Origin: Rhizobiaceae bacterium
Lineage (GTDB): Bacteria > Pseudomonadota > Alphaproteobacteria > Rhizobiales > Rhizobiaceae
NCBI GenBank assembly: GCA_029212415.1
Contig: JARGOF010000002.1
Coordinates: 325,193 to 366,275, forward strand
Direction: 5' to 3'
DNA length: 41,083 bases
Positions 16,566 through 25,647 of this stretch are shown piece after piece (position 1 is the stretch's first letter; each line of letters begins with the position of its first letter). The position numbers and the translations under genes are program-made. The notes below the pieces were generated by a model, which saw only the letters and a program-made list of their open reading frames with translations, was not told the origin of the DNA and ran no database searches.

Positions 16566-16592
16566 TCAGGGGCGCATTTGTTGCGCCCCTGA
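16566..16592 (+). terminator. Attenuator hairpin between pstS and pstC
   Basis: Perfect 11-bp stem (arms TCAGGGGCGCA and TGCGCCCCTGA) with a 5-nt loop, starting 14 bp after the pstS stop. It is not followed by a T-run. Partial termination or 3'-end protection of pstS mRNA is the common role of such a structure after receptor genes. Confidence 0.7.
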
Positions 16593-16665
16593 TCAACCCT
16601 CTTTGCCTCAACGTATCCCTGCCCGATCCCACTGCCTGATCCCCTGCCTGTCTGGAGCCTGGTTC

Positions 16666-18150
16666 ATGAACGCTGCAACCACCATCGTGATCGTCCTGTG
16701 TCTGGCCGCACTTGGATATGTGGCAGGTCGCCTTCGCGCCAATCAGGTGGCGGGCAATGTGGCGTCCAGCCTGCATTCCCGGCCCGGTTATTATGGCGCC
16801 TTTGTTGCCATATTTACCGCGCTTCCCGCGCTCCTGGTGCTCGCCGCTTGGCTGATCATCAGTCCACTGGTCATCAACAGTCAGGTTTTTGACAGCCTTC
16901 CCCAGGACATTCAGGCGCTGCCCGACACGGACCATGCCCTGCAAATGGGCAAAATCAATTCCATCGCCCAGGGGCTTGCGCAATTGACCCCAGAGGACGA
17001 GGCCCGGCTGAAATCGGGCGCTGTCGATATGCGCTCTCTGTTGGGGGAAAAGGGTGTCGCCATTGCCGGTGAAGTGGATGATTACATGCCCGCCGCCGCC
17101 CGCAAGCTGAGCGCCATGCATTCTGCCAGCGAGCTCTATCGCACCGGGGCGACAATTTTGCTGGCTGCCGCCGGTCTTTTATGGGCCTGGATGCAAATCA
17201 AACCCAGAATGCGGGCGCGCAACAGCGTCGAGGCCGTGATCATTGCCGGTTTGATGCTGGCATCCAGCATTGCCGTCCTGACGACCGTCGGCATCGTTCT
17301 GTCCATGGTCTCGGAAACCTATCGGTTCTTCTCCTCCGTGCCGCCGCTCGAGTTCTTTTTCGGCACCGTCTGGGATCCGCGTTTTGCCGCCGCCGGTGAG
17401 GCCGATTCCGCCGGTCAGTTTGGTCTCATCCCGCTGCTTGCCGGCACGCTCTACATCGCCTTTGTGGCGATGCTTGTTGCCGTGCCCATCGGCCTTTATG
17501 CGGCGATTTACATGTCGGAATATGCCGGGCAGCGCATGCGCTCGGTGGTCAAACCCCTGTTGGAGGTGCTCGCCGGCATTCCGACCATTGTCTATGGTTT
17601 CTTCGCACTGACGACCGTCGGACCCTTTCTGCGCGATATCAGTGCGCAGATCCATGGATTGGCTTTTGGTGAGGTCTCCTCCTTCATTCAGGCACAGAGC
17701 GTCCTGACCGCCGGTTTTGTCATGGGCATCATGCTCATTCCTTTCGTCTCGTCGCTGTCGGATGATATTATCACCGCTGTGCCGCAGGCCATGCGTGACG
17801 GGTCACTGGGCCTTGGCGCCACCCATTCGGAGACCATCCGCCGGGTCATTTTTCCGGCAGCTCTTCCGGGCATCGTCGGCGCCTTGCTGCTGACCGCATC
17901 GCGGGCCATTGGCGAGACGATGATTGTGGTTCTGGCCGCCGGTGTTGCCGCCCGCCTTTCCCTCAATCCCTTTGAACCGATGACGACGGTGACGGTGAAA
18001 ATCGTCAACCAGCTCACCGGGGACCTGGAGTTCACCTCGCCGCAAACGCTGGTGGCCTTTGCTCTGGGTATTACACTTTTCGTGATCACACTTTGTCTGA
18101 ATTTTTACGCGCTCTATATCGTGCGCAAATATCGGGAGGCGTACGAATGA
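16666..18150 (+). CDS. pstC: Phosphate ABC transporter permease PstC
   Basis: One of two membrane subunits of the high-affinity phosphate importer. From ATG 16666 (GGAG site upstream) it has 494 aa, longer than the roughly 320 aa of E. coli PstC. The extra N-terminal part has two membrane helices and a periplasmic stretch (around residues 60-150), as is usual in rhizobial homologues. The core shows the binding-protein-dependent permease domain with GLIPLLAGTLYIAFVAMLVAVPIGLYAAIYMSEY and the EAA-like loop AMRDGSLGLGATHSETIRRVIFPAALPGI that contacts PstB. The stop overlaps pstA by ATGA. Confidence 0.93.
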   Translation: MNAATTIVIVLCLAALGYVAGRLRANQVAGNVASSLHSRPGYYGAFVAIFTALPALLVLAAWLIISPLVINSQVFDSLPQDIQALPDTDHALQMGKINSIAQGLAQLTPEDEARLKSGAVDMRSLLGEKGVAIAGEVDDYMPAAARKLSAMHSASELYRTGATILLAAAGLLWAWMQIKPRMRARNSVEAVIIAGLMLASSIAVLTTVGIVLSMVSETYRFFSSVPPLEFFFGTVWDPRFAAAGEADSAGQFGLIPLLAGTLYIAFVAMLVAVPIGLYAAIYMSEYAGQRMRSVVKPLLEVLAGIPTIVYGFFALTTVGPFLRDISAQIHGLAFGEVSSFIQAQSVLTAGFVMGIMLIPFVSSLSDDIITAVPQAMRDGSLGLGATHSETIRRVIFPAALPGIVGALLLTASRAIGETMIVVLAAGVAARLSLNPFEPMTTVTVKIVNQLTGDLEFTSPQTLVAFALGITLFVITLCLNFYALYIVRKYREAYE

Positions 18151-19466
18151 GCGACGCTGTCACACCGCCTGCCGCTGTTGCCGGCACGGGCATTCAAAAA
18201 CGCGACATCGGCATCAAGCGCAGATATGCCGCTGAGCGGCGTTTCAGGGCCTATGGTCTGATCGCCATTGCGCTCGGCATGCTGTTTCTTGCAGCCTTGC
18301 TCTACACGGTGATTTCCAAGGGGTATACGGCCTTCCAGCAGACCGCCATCAGCGTTCCGGTGACATTTTCCGAAAAGATCATCGATCCCAAGGGTGAGGG
18401 CGCGCAGAACCCGCAGGGGCTGATGATGGCCAATTATCCGGTGCTGGCCCGCAATGGTCTGGTCAAGGAACTGGGGATTGATCCGAAGAACAAGAAACTG
18501 GTGAGTGCAGCCGGCAAAATGCTGTCTGCCGGGTCTCGTGTGCAATTGCGCGATATGGTACTCGCCGATCCCTCGATCATCGGCAAAACCCTGCCCGTGT
18601 GGATCCTGGCAAGCGGTGATGTGGATTCAGCTTTCAAGGGGCAGGTCGATCTGTCCGTTGATCAGGCCCGCCGTCAGGTCGATGACCAGCAGATTGCCTG
18701 GATGAATCAATTGGCCAAGGACAATATTCTGGTCAAACGTTTCAACACGGGGCTGTTTACCAATGGCGCCTCAAGCCGCGCAGAGACCGCCGGAGTGGGT
18801 GTTGCGATCATCGGTTCGCTCTACATGATGGGCATCGTTCTGGTTCTGGCGTTGCCCATTGGCGTTGCGGCGTCGATCTATCTGGAAGAATTCGCGCCGA
18901 AAAACCGCTGGACGGATCTCATCGAGGTCAACATCAACAATCTTGCTGCGGTGCCTTCCATCGTCTTCGGCCTCTTGGGACTTGCCGTCTTCATCAATTT
19001 TGCCGGCATGCCGCGATCCGCGTCGCTGGTCGGTGGTCTGGTCTTGAGCCTGATGACCCTGCCGACCATCATCATCGCCACCCGGGCGGCCTTGAAGGCG
19101 GTGCCGCCGTCCATTCGCGCTGCTGCCCTTGGCCTTGGCGCATCGCGCACGCAGATGGTTTTCCATCATGTGTTGCCGCTTGCCGCCCCCGGCGTGATGA
19201 CCGGCACCATTATCGGCCTTGCTCAGGCGCTGGGTGAAACAGCCCCGTTGCTGCTGATCGGAATGGTGGCCTTTGTAGTCGGCTTTCCGGCCAGTCCAAT
19301 GGACCCGGCCACGGCATTGCCTGTGCAGATCTTCATGTGGGCCAATGAAGCCGAACGGGCATTCGTCGAGCGCACATCCGGTGCTATCATCATATTGCTG
19401 GGCTTTCTGGCCGTGATGAATATCACCGCAATCATATTGCGTCGTCGCTTTGAGCGGCGTTGGTAG
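18147..19466 (+). CDS. pstA: Phosphate ABC transporter permease PstA
   Basis: Second membrane subunit of the phosphate importer, 439 aa from ATG 18147; the frame is open further upstream but that overlaps pstC. A CGGGAGG ribosome-binding site precedes the start. The N-terminal part includes one helix (around 40-62) and a long periplasmic insert, again an alphaproteobacterial trait. The C-terminal permease domain shows GVGVAIIGSLYMMGIVLVLALPIGVAASIYLEEF, then the coupling loop IRAAALGLGASRTQMVFHHVLPLAAPGVMTG. It is translationally coupled to pstC and followed by pstB 88 bp later. Confidence 0.93.
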   Translation: MSDAVTPPAAVAGTGIQKRDIGIKRRYAAERRFRAYGLIAIALGMLFLAALLYTVISKGYTAFQQTAISVPVTFSEKIIDPKGEGAQNPQGLMMANYPVLARNGLVKELGIDPKNKKLVSAAGKMLSAGSRVQLRDMVLADPSIIGKTLPVWILASGDVDSAFKGQVDLSVDQARRQVDDQQIAWMNQLAKDNILVKRFNTGLFTNGASSRAETAGVGVAIIGSLYMMGIVLVLALPIGVAASIYLEEFAPKNRWTDLIEVNINNLAAVPSIVFGLLGLAVFINFAGMPRSASLVGGLVLSLMTLPTIIIATRAALKAVPPSIRAAALGLGASRTQMVFHHVLPLAAPGVMTGTIIGLAQALGETAPLLLIGMVAFVVGFPASPMDPATALPVQIFMWANEAERAFVERTSGAIIILLGFLAVMNITAIILRRRFERRW

Positions 19467-19554
19467 AATTGAGCAAAGCGCGCTAAAAAGTGAATGCGCG
19501 CCGACCAGTTGAATGTGCGCCATCACGACAGGCGCCGGATTGAGGTTTTGAAGG

Positions 19555-20373
19555 ATGAACATGATGTCGGAAGCAGCAGTAGAAGCAGCGGTGGGAGCAA
19601 CAGCCGCCACGCAGCCACCGATCAAGATGCAGGGCCGTCTGGTCAATGTGTCCTATGGAGACAATCAGGCGCTTTTTGATGTGGATCTGGATGTCCGCCT
19701 GCATCAGGTCACAGCGCTGATCGGACCGTCAGGCTGTGGCAAGTCGACCTTCCTGCGTTGCCTCAACCGCATGAATGACACGATTGACGGCTGCCGCGTC
19801 AAGGGCAGCATCACGCTGGATGGCGCTGATATCTATGACCCCTCCATTGATGTGGTGGAACTGCGCGCAAATGTCGGCATGGTCTTTCAAAAACCCAACC
19901 CATTCCCCAAGACCATCTATGAAAATGTTGCCTATGGCCCGCGCATTCACGGACTGGCCACCGGCAAGGCCGAGATGGACGAAATTGTCGAAACGAGCCT
20001 GCGCAAGGCAGGCCTGTTCGAAGAGGTCAAGGATCGTCTGCAAAGCGCAGGAACGGGGCTTTCCGGCGGTCAGCAGCAGCGCCTTTGCATCGCACGGGCG
20101 ATCGCCGTCAGCCCTGAGGTGATCCTGATGGATGAACCCTGTTCGGCGCTGGATCCCATCGCCACCGCAAAGGTCGAGGAACTGATCGACGAATTGCGGG
20201 TCAATTACACCATTGTCATCGTCACCCATTCCATGCAGCAGGCGGCCCGTGTTTCGCAGCGCACAGCCATGTTCCATCTGGGCCGGCTGGTGGAAGAAGG
20301 CGCCACCGACAAGATGTTCACCAATCCGGATGACCAGCGCACCCAGGATTACATTACCGGCCGCTACGGCTGA
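19555..20373 (+). CDS. pstB: Phosphate ABC transporter ATP-binding protein PstB
   Basis: Cytoplasmic ATPase of the phosphate importer, 272 aa. The Walker A is GPSGCGKST (residues 57-65), the ABC signature is [16 protein letters not shown], the Walker B is [13 protein letters not shown] and the switch histidine lies in [14 protein letters not shown]. The family markers [18 protein letters not shown] and [19 protein letters not shown] are specific to PstB. A second ATG at 19564 is possible. The first 25 residues are alanine-rich and variable. Confidence 0.96.
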   Translation: MNMMSEAAVEAAVGATAATQPPIKMQGRLVNVSYGDNQALFDVDLDVRLHQVTALIGPSGCGKSTFLRCLNRMNDTIDGCRVKGSITLDGADIYDPSIDVVELRANVGMVFQKPNPFPKTIYENVAYGPRIHGLATGKAEMDEIVETSLRKAGLFEEVKDRLQSAGTGLSGGQQQRLCIARAIAVSPEVILMDEPCSALDPIATAKVEELIDELRVNYTIVIVTHSMQQAARVSQRTAMFHLGRLVEEGATDKMFTNPDDQRTQDYITGRYG

Positions 20374-20395
20374 TTTTACACGCACAGGAACTATC

Positions 20396-21130
20396 ATGAG
20401 TGACCAGAAGAATCCGACCATGCCGGCGGCGCATACCGTGTCTTCCTATGATGATGAATTGCAATTCTTGGTGCGCCGTATTTCGGAAATGGGCGGCATT
20501 GCCGAGCGCATGGTGGAGGAATCCGTTGCTGCGCTGGTCAATTCCGACGCTGCATTGTCGCAGAAAGTCATATCGGATGACCTTCTGCTTGATGATGCGG
20601 AGCGGCAGATTGGCGAGAAGGCCGTTCTGATCATCGCCAAACGCCAGCCCATGGCGTCCGATCTGCGCGATATCATCGGCTCGATCCGCATTGCTGCCGA
20701 TCTTGAGCGGGTTGGCGACATGGCAAAAAACAATGCCAAGAGGGTGCTTGCCGTTCAGGGCATGGCGCAGCCGAAAAAGCTGGTGCGCGGCATTGAACAC
20801 CTTTCCGAACTGGCCCTGACGCAGTTGAAAGAGGTGCTTGACGCCTATTCGTCGCGGTCGTCGGAACTGGCCAATTCGGTGCGCCAGCGCGATGATGAAA
20901 TAGATGCCATTTACACGTCGCTGTTTCGTGAATTGCTGACTTACATGATGGAAGATCCCCGCAACATCACGGCCTGCACGCATCTCCTGTTCTGCGCAAA
21001 AAACATTGAACGCGTTGGTGACCATGCGACCAATATCGCCGAGACGGTCTACTACATGGCAACCGGCTCGCAACTGACGACAGAGCGGCCCAAGGACGAC
21101 GAAACAGCCAGTGTCGTTGTCGAGAATTGA
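20396..21130 (+). CDS. phoU: Phosphate signalling protein PhoU
   Basis: A 244-aa, all-helical regulator that links the Pst transporter to PhoR and keeps the regulon off when phosphate is plentiful. It has two PhoU repeats with the metal-binding E/DxxxD-type motifs: one around LLLDDAERQIGEKAVLIIAKRQPMASDLR and IRIAADLERVGDMAKNNAKR, the other around REREDEIDAIY-like sequence (QRDDEIDAIYTSLF) and AKNIERVGDHATNIAETVYYMATG. ATG 20396 follows AGGA and begins MSDQKNPTMPAAH. It lies 22 bp after pstB. Confidence 0.95.
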   Translation: MSDQKNPTMPAAHTVSSYDDELQFLVRRISEMGGIAERMVEESVAALVNSDAALSQKVISDDLLLDDAERQIGEKAVLIIAKRQPMASDLRDIIGSIRIAADLERVGDMAKNNAKRVLAVQGMAQPKKLVRGIEHLSELALTQLKEVLDAYSSRSSELANSVRQRDDEIDAIYTSLFRELLTYMMEDPRNITACTHLLFCAKNIERVGDHATNIAETVYYMATGSQLTTERPKDDETASVVVEN

Positions 21131-21147
21131 ACCGATGCGTAATGAGT

Positions 21148-21165
21148 TCGGGGCAAGCGCCCCGA
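21148..21165 (+). promoter_or_regulatory. Hairpin at the phoB ribosome-binding site
   Basis: Stem TCGGGGC/GCCCCGA with an AAGC loop lies between phoU and phoB and ends two bases before the GGAG of phoB. It could act as a partial terminator or modulate phoB translation. There is no T-run after it. Confidence 0.5.
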
Positions 21166-21178
21166 TCGGAGAATGAAT

Positions 21179-21868
21179 ATGGGTATGGTACCACAAATAA
21201 CAGTCGTCGAAGACGAGGAGGCGCTGAGCGTTCTTCTGCGTTACAACCTGGAGGCCGAAGGCTATGAGGTCGATACGATTCTGCGCGGCGACGAGGCCGA
21301 GGTAAGGCTGCAGGAACGTGTGCCCGATCTGCTGATCCTCGACTGGATGCTTCCGGGTCTTTCCGGCATAGAATTATGCCGCCGGCTGCGGGTGCGTCCG
21401 GAAACTGAACGCCTGCCAATCATCCTGCTGACCGCCAGGGGCGAGGAAAGTGAACGGGTGCGCGGGCTTTCGACGGGCGCTGATGATTATGTCGTCAAAC
21501 CCTTCTCGACGCCCGAACTGATGGCCCGGGTGCGCGCTCTGCTGAGGCGATCCAATCCGGAATCCATATCGACGCTTCTCAAACACGGCGATATCGAGCT
21601 CGACCGCGAGACCCATCGTGTCTATCGCCGCGGCCGCGAAATCAAGCTCGGACCGACGGAATTCCGCCTGCTGGAATTTTTCATGGCCTCGCCGACGCGG
21701 GTCTTTGCGCGATCACAATTGCTGGACGGCGTTTGGGGGCATGACATCTATGTCGATGAACGCACGGTTGATGTGCATGTCGGTCGGCTGCGCAAGGCCC
21801 TCAATCTGGCCAATATGCGCGATGTCATCCGCACCGTGCGCGGTGCGGGCTATTCGCTGGAAAGCTGA
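21179..21868 (+). CDS. phoB: Phosphate regulon response regulator PhoB
   Basis: A 229-aa OmpR-family response regulator. The receiver domain has the acidic pocket VVEDEEA, phosphoacceptor Asp55 in LILDWMLPG, the LLTARGEE switch region and Lys107 in VVKPFS. The C-terminal winged helix (about 130-229) has LGPTEFRLLEFFM and the recognition region DERTVDVHVGRLRKAL. The start at 21179 is favoured because GGAG lies seven bases upstream; ATG 21173 sits too close to it. Together with PhoR it closes the regulon, and its target Pho box is before pstS. Confidence 0.95.
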   Translation: MGMVPQITVVEDEEALSVLLRYNLEAEGYEVDTILRGDEAEVRLQERVPDLLILDWMLPGLSGIELCRRLRVRPETERLPIILLTARGEESERVRGLSTGADDYVVKPFSTPELMARVRALLRRSNPESISTLLKHGDIELDRETHRVYRRGREIKLGPTEFRLLEFFMASPTRVFARSQLLDGVWGHDIYVDERTVDVHVGRLRKALNLANMRDVIRTVRGAGYSLES

Positions 21869-21886
21869 AAGGCATGCGCTGTTTGA

Positions 21887-21913
21887 CTGGTGGCCCGTCA
21901 GCGGGCCAGCCAG
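21887..21913. terminator. Bidirectional hairpin between phoB and kduD
   Basis: Strong stem TGGCCCG/CGGGCCA (21891-21897 with 21902-21908) with loop TCAG, extended by CTGG/CCAG past a one-base bulge. It includes the last codons and stop of kduD and starts 19 bp after the phoB stop, so it can serve both convergent operons. Confidence 0.65.
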
Positions 21914-22653
21914 CCGCCATCCACATTGAGAACGCAGCCATGCACATAGCGTGCTGCCGGTGAGGCCAGAAAAACCGCTGCGCCTGCAATATCTTCCGGC
22001 TTGCCCCAGGCACCGGCCGGAATCCGGGCGAGTATTTCCCGGTTGCGGTTTTCATCTGCGCGCAGCGCCACCGTATTGTTGGTTGCGATATAGCCCGGCG
22101 CAATGGCATTCACATTGATGCCCCTGAAGGCCCATTCATTGGCCAGAATTTTTGTCAGGCCTGCGACCCCGTGTTTCGATGCGGTATAGGACGGCACGCG
22201 GATGCCGCCCTGGAACGACAGAAGCGAAGCAATGTTGATGATGGAGGCGTGGGCGCCGCGCGCCAATGCATGTTTTGCAAAGGCCTGGGCGGTGAAGAAA
22301 ACCGCCTTCAGGTTGACGTCCATCACATCGTCCCAGTCGATCTCCGTGAAATCCAGCGAGTCGGCGCGACGGATGATGCCAGCATTGTTGACCAGGATAT
22401 CCAGGTCTCCGTGCTCAGCCAGCACTGCGGCGCTGGCCATCGGATCTGCAAGATCCAGCGCGGCGATGTGCGCTTTGCCACCCATTTTCGCAATGGCGTC
22501 GACAGTCTCCTCGGCCGGTGTGCGTCCGGCGCATATGACTTCGGCGCCTGCCGATGCCAGCCCAAGCGCGATGCCCTGACCGATGCCGGTATTGGCGCCG
22601 GTGACAAAGGCCCGCCTGCCTTCAAGCGAGAAGCTCGGGGCCGCAAAACTCAT
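21898..22653 (-). CDS. kduD: 2-dehydro-3-deoxy-D-gluconate 5-dehydrogenase (2-deoxy-D-gluconate 3-dehydrogenase)
   Basis: A 251-aa short-chain dehydrogenase that reduces 2,5-diketo-3-deoxygluconate to 2-keto-3-deoxygluconate with NADH. It shows the cofactor motif TGANTGIGQG (about residues 18-27), NNAGIIRR, which is characteristic of KduD, the catalytic Ser region INIASLLSFQGG, YTASKHGV, and the C-terminal NVDGGWLAR. The start overlaps the kduI stop by ATGA. Substrate identity is supported by direct pairing with kduI, whose product is the KduD substrate. It is the last gene of the uronate operon. Confidence 0.92.
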   Translation of the reverse strand: MSFAAPSFSLEGRRAFVTGANTGIGQGIALGLASAGAEVICAGRTPAEETVDAIAKMGGKAHIAALDLADPMASAAVLAEHGDLDILVNNAGIIRRADSLDFTEIDWDDVMDVNLKAVFFTAQAFAKHALARGAHASIINIASLLSFQGGIRVPSYTASKHGVAGLTKILANEWAFRGINVNAIAPGYIATNNTVALRADENRNREILARIPAGAWGKPEDIAGAAVFLASPAARYVHGCVLNVDGGWLAR

Positions 22654-23474
22654 CGCAGCGTCTCCATGGACACCATCTCCACGTCCTTGTAGTCGACATT
22701 GTCTCCGGCCATCGCCCAGATGAACGTATAGGAGGCCGTACCGGCACCGCTGTGCAGCGACCAGGGCGGCGAGAGAACGCCATCGAGATTTTTCATCACC
22801 AGATGGCGCGTTTCATCCGGCTCGCCCATGAAATGCATGACGCGCGCCTCTTCCGGCAGATCGATATACAGATAGGCCTCGGAACGCCGGTCGTGGACAT
22901 GGGCGGGCATGGTGTTCCAGACTGAACCGCTGGACAATTTGGTCATGCCGACTACCAATTGGCAGGACTTCATGACGTCGGGATGGATGAATTGATAGAT
23001 CACCCTTTCGTTCGATGTTTCTTTGGCGCCGAGTTCCACGGTTGCCGCATCGCCGATCCGGATGTGGCGCCTGGGGTGGGCCGTATGGGCAGGGGCGGAG
23101 AGAATGTAGAATTTCGCATTCTTCGCAAAGGTGACGGGGCCCGATCCCATCGGCAGATAGAGCATGTCGCCCTTTGCCATGTCATGGGTTTCGCCGCCGG
23201 CCGCCACTGATCCGTCACCCTCGACACAGACGACCACCATTTCGCGGCGATCAAGAATGCTTTTGGTGCCGCATTCCCTGACTTCATCAAGCACCAGTGA
23301 AGCACCATCGGGAACGGCGCCACCGACGATCATGCGGTCATAATGGCTGTAGCACAGCCGGATTTCCCCCGGCTGAAACATGGTGCCGACATGGAAATTG
23401 GCACGCAGGGCATCGGTATCAAAGGTTTTGGCGGTTTTTGGATCAATCGCCTGGCGGGTTTCAACGGTGAGCAT
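22650..23474 (-). CDS. kduI: 5-dehydro-4-deoxy-D-glucuronate isomerase
   Basis: Converts 5-keto-4-deoxyuronate, formed from unsaturated uronates, to 2,5-diketo-3-deoxygluconate. The protein has 274 aa from ATG 23474 (site GGAAGGA); the frame is open upstream, but that region belongs to the cupin gene. KduI features are the N-terminal MLTVETRQAIDPKTAK, the central YLPMGSGPVTF and the metal-binding cluster near the C terminus, WNTMPAHVHDRRSEAYLY with HxH-type zinc ligands and E. It also has the typical end DNVDYKDVEMV. It is coupled to kduD and lies 16 bp after kdgF. Confidence 0.95.
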   Translation of the reverse strand: MLTVETRQAIDPKTAKTFDTDALRANFHVGTMFQPGEIRLCYSHYDRMIVGGAVPDGASLVLDEVRECGTKSILDRREMVVVCVEGDGSVAAGGETHDMAKGDMLYLPMGSGPVTFAKNAKFYILSAPAHTAHPRRHIRIGDAATVELGAKETSNERVIYQFIHPDVMKSCQLVVGMTKLSSGSVWNTMPAHVHDRRSEAYLYIDLPEEARVMHFMGEPDETRHLVMKNLDGVLSPPWSLHSGAGTASYTFIWAMAGDNVDYKDVEMVSMETLR

Positions 23475-23490
23475 TTGCAGTCCTTCCAGA

Positions 23491-23808
23491 TCAGAGAAAA
23501 TCGTCCCGACGGGGCGTGAATGTATCGATGAGTTTTCCGGCTTCATGGCAATGACAGCCATGCACGGCGTTTGACGGGATGACAAAGCTGTCGCCTGCTT
23601 CCACATCAAAGGCTTCGCCGTCGATGGTGAATGTGAAACGCCCTTCTGCGACATAGGTCGACTGAACATGCGGGTGATTGTGCAATGCGCCTTCACCGCC
23701 TGCGGCAAATGAAAAGGCCACGACCATCAGGTCGGGACTCTCCGACAGGACCTGCCGTTTGACGCCCGGGCCCGGTTCGGCGATGGGATATTTTTTTACA
23801 TAACTCAT
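23491..23808 (-). CDS. kdgF: Cupin protein KdgF, uronate linearisation
   Basis: A 105-aa single-domain cupin. KdgF converts cyclic 4,5-unsaturated galacturonate or similar products to the linear keto form that KduI uses. The first cupin motif, GGEGALHNHPHVQSTYVAEGRFTF, supplies two His ligands and a Glu/Gln position; the second, GDSFVIPSNAVHGCHC, supplies the third His. The N-terminal RQVLSESPDLMVVAFSF is typical of KdgF. Position between the transporter and kduI fits the pathway order. Other small cupins share this fold, so the name rests mainly on motif pattern plus context. Confidence 0.85.
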   Translation of the reverse strand: MSYVKKYPIAEPGPGVKRQVLSESPDLMVVAFSFAAGGEGALHNHPHVQSTYVAEGRFTFTIDGEAFDVEAGDSFVIPSNAVHGCHCHEAGKLIDTFTPRRDDFL

Positions 23809-23817
23809 GTGTCTTCC

Positions 23818-25098
23818 TCAGTGAAACAGGGATGGCAGCCAAAGGGAAAGCGCCGGTATGTAGGTGACCACCATCAAGGTGGCGAAGGCGGCGCCATAGA
23901 AGGGCCAGATGCTGCGCACCGCATCCCAGATGGGAATGCGCCCGACGGCACAGCCAACGAAAAGCACGGCGCCGACCGGTGGCGTGCACAGGCCGATGCC
24001 CAGATTCAGGATCAGGATCACGCCGAAATGCACCGGATCAACGCCGAAGGCGACGGCCACCGGCAGGAAGATCGGTGTGGTGATGACGATCAGCGGAGAC
24101 ATGTCCATGAAGGTGCCAAGGATCAGCAGCACGATGTTGAGCAGCAACAGGATGACGATCGGATTGTCGGAAATGCCCTTGAGCAGAACCACCATGGAGG
24201 CAGGCACCCGCGTATAGGCCAGCAACCAGCCGAAGGCCGCCGCACAGCCGATCACCATCAGCACCATGGCGGTGGTGCGCACAGCGGCGAATGTGGCCTC
24301 CTTGAAGTCACTCCAACTCAGGCTGCGATAGACCAGAAAGGTCACCAGCAGGGCGTAGACGACAGCAATATTGGAGCTTTCCGATGCGGTAAAAATGCCG
24401 GAGCGCACGCCACCGAAAATGATGGCGACCAGAATGAGACCGGGCGCGGCGGAGACAAACAGCCGGCCCATTTCGCGAAAACCCTGAAAGGGTTCTGTCG
24501 GATAGCCGCGCTTGCGGGCGACATACCAGGCAGCGCACATCAGCGACAGCGCAAGCACCAGCCCCGGAATGATGCCGGCGGTAAACAGGTCGGCGATGGA
24601 AATCTTGCCGCCTGCGGAAATCGAATAGATGATCATATTGTGGGATGGCGGGATCATCAGGGCGATGATCGAACCGACCACGGTGATATTGACCGCATAG
24701 TCGACGCCGTAGCCGCGGGCTTTCATCTGCGGCACCATCAGGCTGCCGACGGCGCTGGCATCGGCAGCCGCCGAGCCGGAGACGCCGCCAAACATCACCG
24801 ACGCCATGATGTTGACCTGACCCAGTCCACCGCGCAAATGACCCACCATCGAACCGGCCAGAGCGACCAGCCTGCGGGCAATGTCGCCGCGCACCATCAG
24901 GTCACCGGCATAGATGAAAAACGGAATGGCCATCAGTGCAAACACGGACACACCCGAGTTCAGACGTTGAAAGACCACCACCGGGGGAAGCCCGAGATAG
25001 GCAATTGTTGCGAAGCTCGAAACACCAAGGCAAAAGGCCACCGGCGTGCCGATCAAAAGCAGGAATGTGAATGTTCCGAAAAGGACCCAGAGTTCCAT
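23818..25098 (-). CDS. TRAP transporter large permease (DctM family), uronate operon
   Basis: A 426-aa multi-helix permease. Family motifs are the N-terminal GTPVAFCLGVSSF, GGVSGSAAADASAVGSLMVP, the characteristic loop VVGSIIALMIPPSHNMIIY, and a second loop NLGIGLCTPPVGAVLFVG near the C terminus. The sequence differs clearly from the first DctM at 2318, so this is not a recent duplicate. The ATG overlaps the stop of the small permease by one base (TAATG). Within this operon it most likely imports galacturonate, glucuronate or unsaturated uronate products. Confidence 0.93.
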   Translation of the reverse strand: MELWVLFGTFTFLLLIGTPVAFCLGVSSFATIAYLGLPPVVVFQRLNSGVSVFALMAIPFFIYAGDLMVRGDIARRLVALAGSMVGHLRGGLGQVNIMASVMFGGVSGSAAADASAVGSLMVPQMKARGYGVDYAVNITVVGSIIALMIPPSHNMIIYSISAGGKISIADLFTAGIIPGLVLALSLMCAAWYVARKRGYPTEPFQGFREMGRLFVSAAPGLILVAIIFGGVRSGIFTASESSNIAVVYALLVTFLVYRSLSWSDFKEATFAAVRTTAMVLMVIGCAAAFGWLLAYTRVPASMVVLLKGISDNPIVILLLLNIVLLILGTFMDMSPLIVITTPIFLPVAVAFGVDPVHFGVILILNLGIGLCTPPVGAVLFVGCAVGRIPIWDAVRSIWPFYGAAFATLMVVTYIPALSLWLPSLFH

Positions 25099-25610
25099 TA
25101 CGCGTCCTCAATCGGGTCTTCGCCAAAGCGGGCGGTTGGCAGGCCGGCAGCGCGGCGGGCAACCCGTTCAACGGAAAACAGAATAATCAAAAGGCCGCCG
25201 GCAATCAGCGGAATGAAATCGAAAGCCCCGGAAATGCCCAGGCTCGGCAATTTGTTGCCAGCCGTCTTCATCGCCAATTGGCCGCCGTAATAAGCCATGC
25301 CAATTCCGAAGGTGACGACAACCAGATCCGACACTGTGTGCAAGATGAGCTTCAGACGCGTTGGAATGAGGTAGAGCAGTATATCGAAGGACAGATGATA
25401 GCCCTCGCGAATACCGACCGCAGCACCGAGGAAAATGAACCAGCCCATGATCATCACCGCTGCGGGCTCCGTCCATGGCAGACTGTCATTCAACACATAC
25501 CGCCAGAACACCTGGGCGGCGATGAATATGGTCATCAGCACCAGCCCGATACCGGCGGTCCACAGTGCCAGATGGGCCAATCGACCCAAATAAAACGCCA
25601 GACGTTCCAT
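25098..25610 (-). CDS. TRAP transporter small permease (DctQ family), uronate operon
   Basis: A DctQ-type subunit of about 170 aa with four membrane helices. The signature VFWRYVLNDSLPWTEPAAVMIMGWFIFLGAAVGIREGYHLSFD matches the family. The frame can begin at a TTG (25622), but ATG 25610 (MERLAFYLGRL) is the better start. It lies 65 bp after the solute-receptor stop, with a strong hairpin between them. It is tightly coupled to the large permease. Confidence 0.88.
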   Translation of the reverse strand: MERLAFYLGRLAHLALWTAGIGLVLMTIFIAAQVFWRYVLNDSLPWTEPAAVMIMGWFIFLGAAVGIREGYHLSFDILLYLIPTRLKLILHTVSDLVVVTFGIGMAYYGGQLAMKTAGNKLPSLGISGAFDFIPLIAGGLLIILFSVERVARRAAGLPTARFGEDPIEDA

Positions 25611-25647
25611 TCTGTCCCGCAATTGCTTTTACCTTTGATGGGAGGAA

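Noticed and set aside
23809-25290. 493-codon plus-strand frame opposite the TRAP permease genes
   Set aside because: Composition is His/Asp/Gln-rich without any domain, and it lies antisense to clear DctM and DctQ genes; a shadow frame of high-GC coding DNA.
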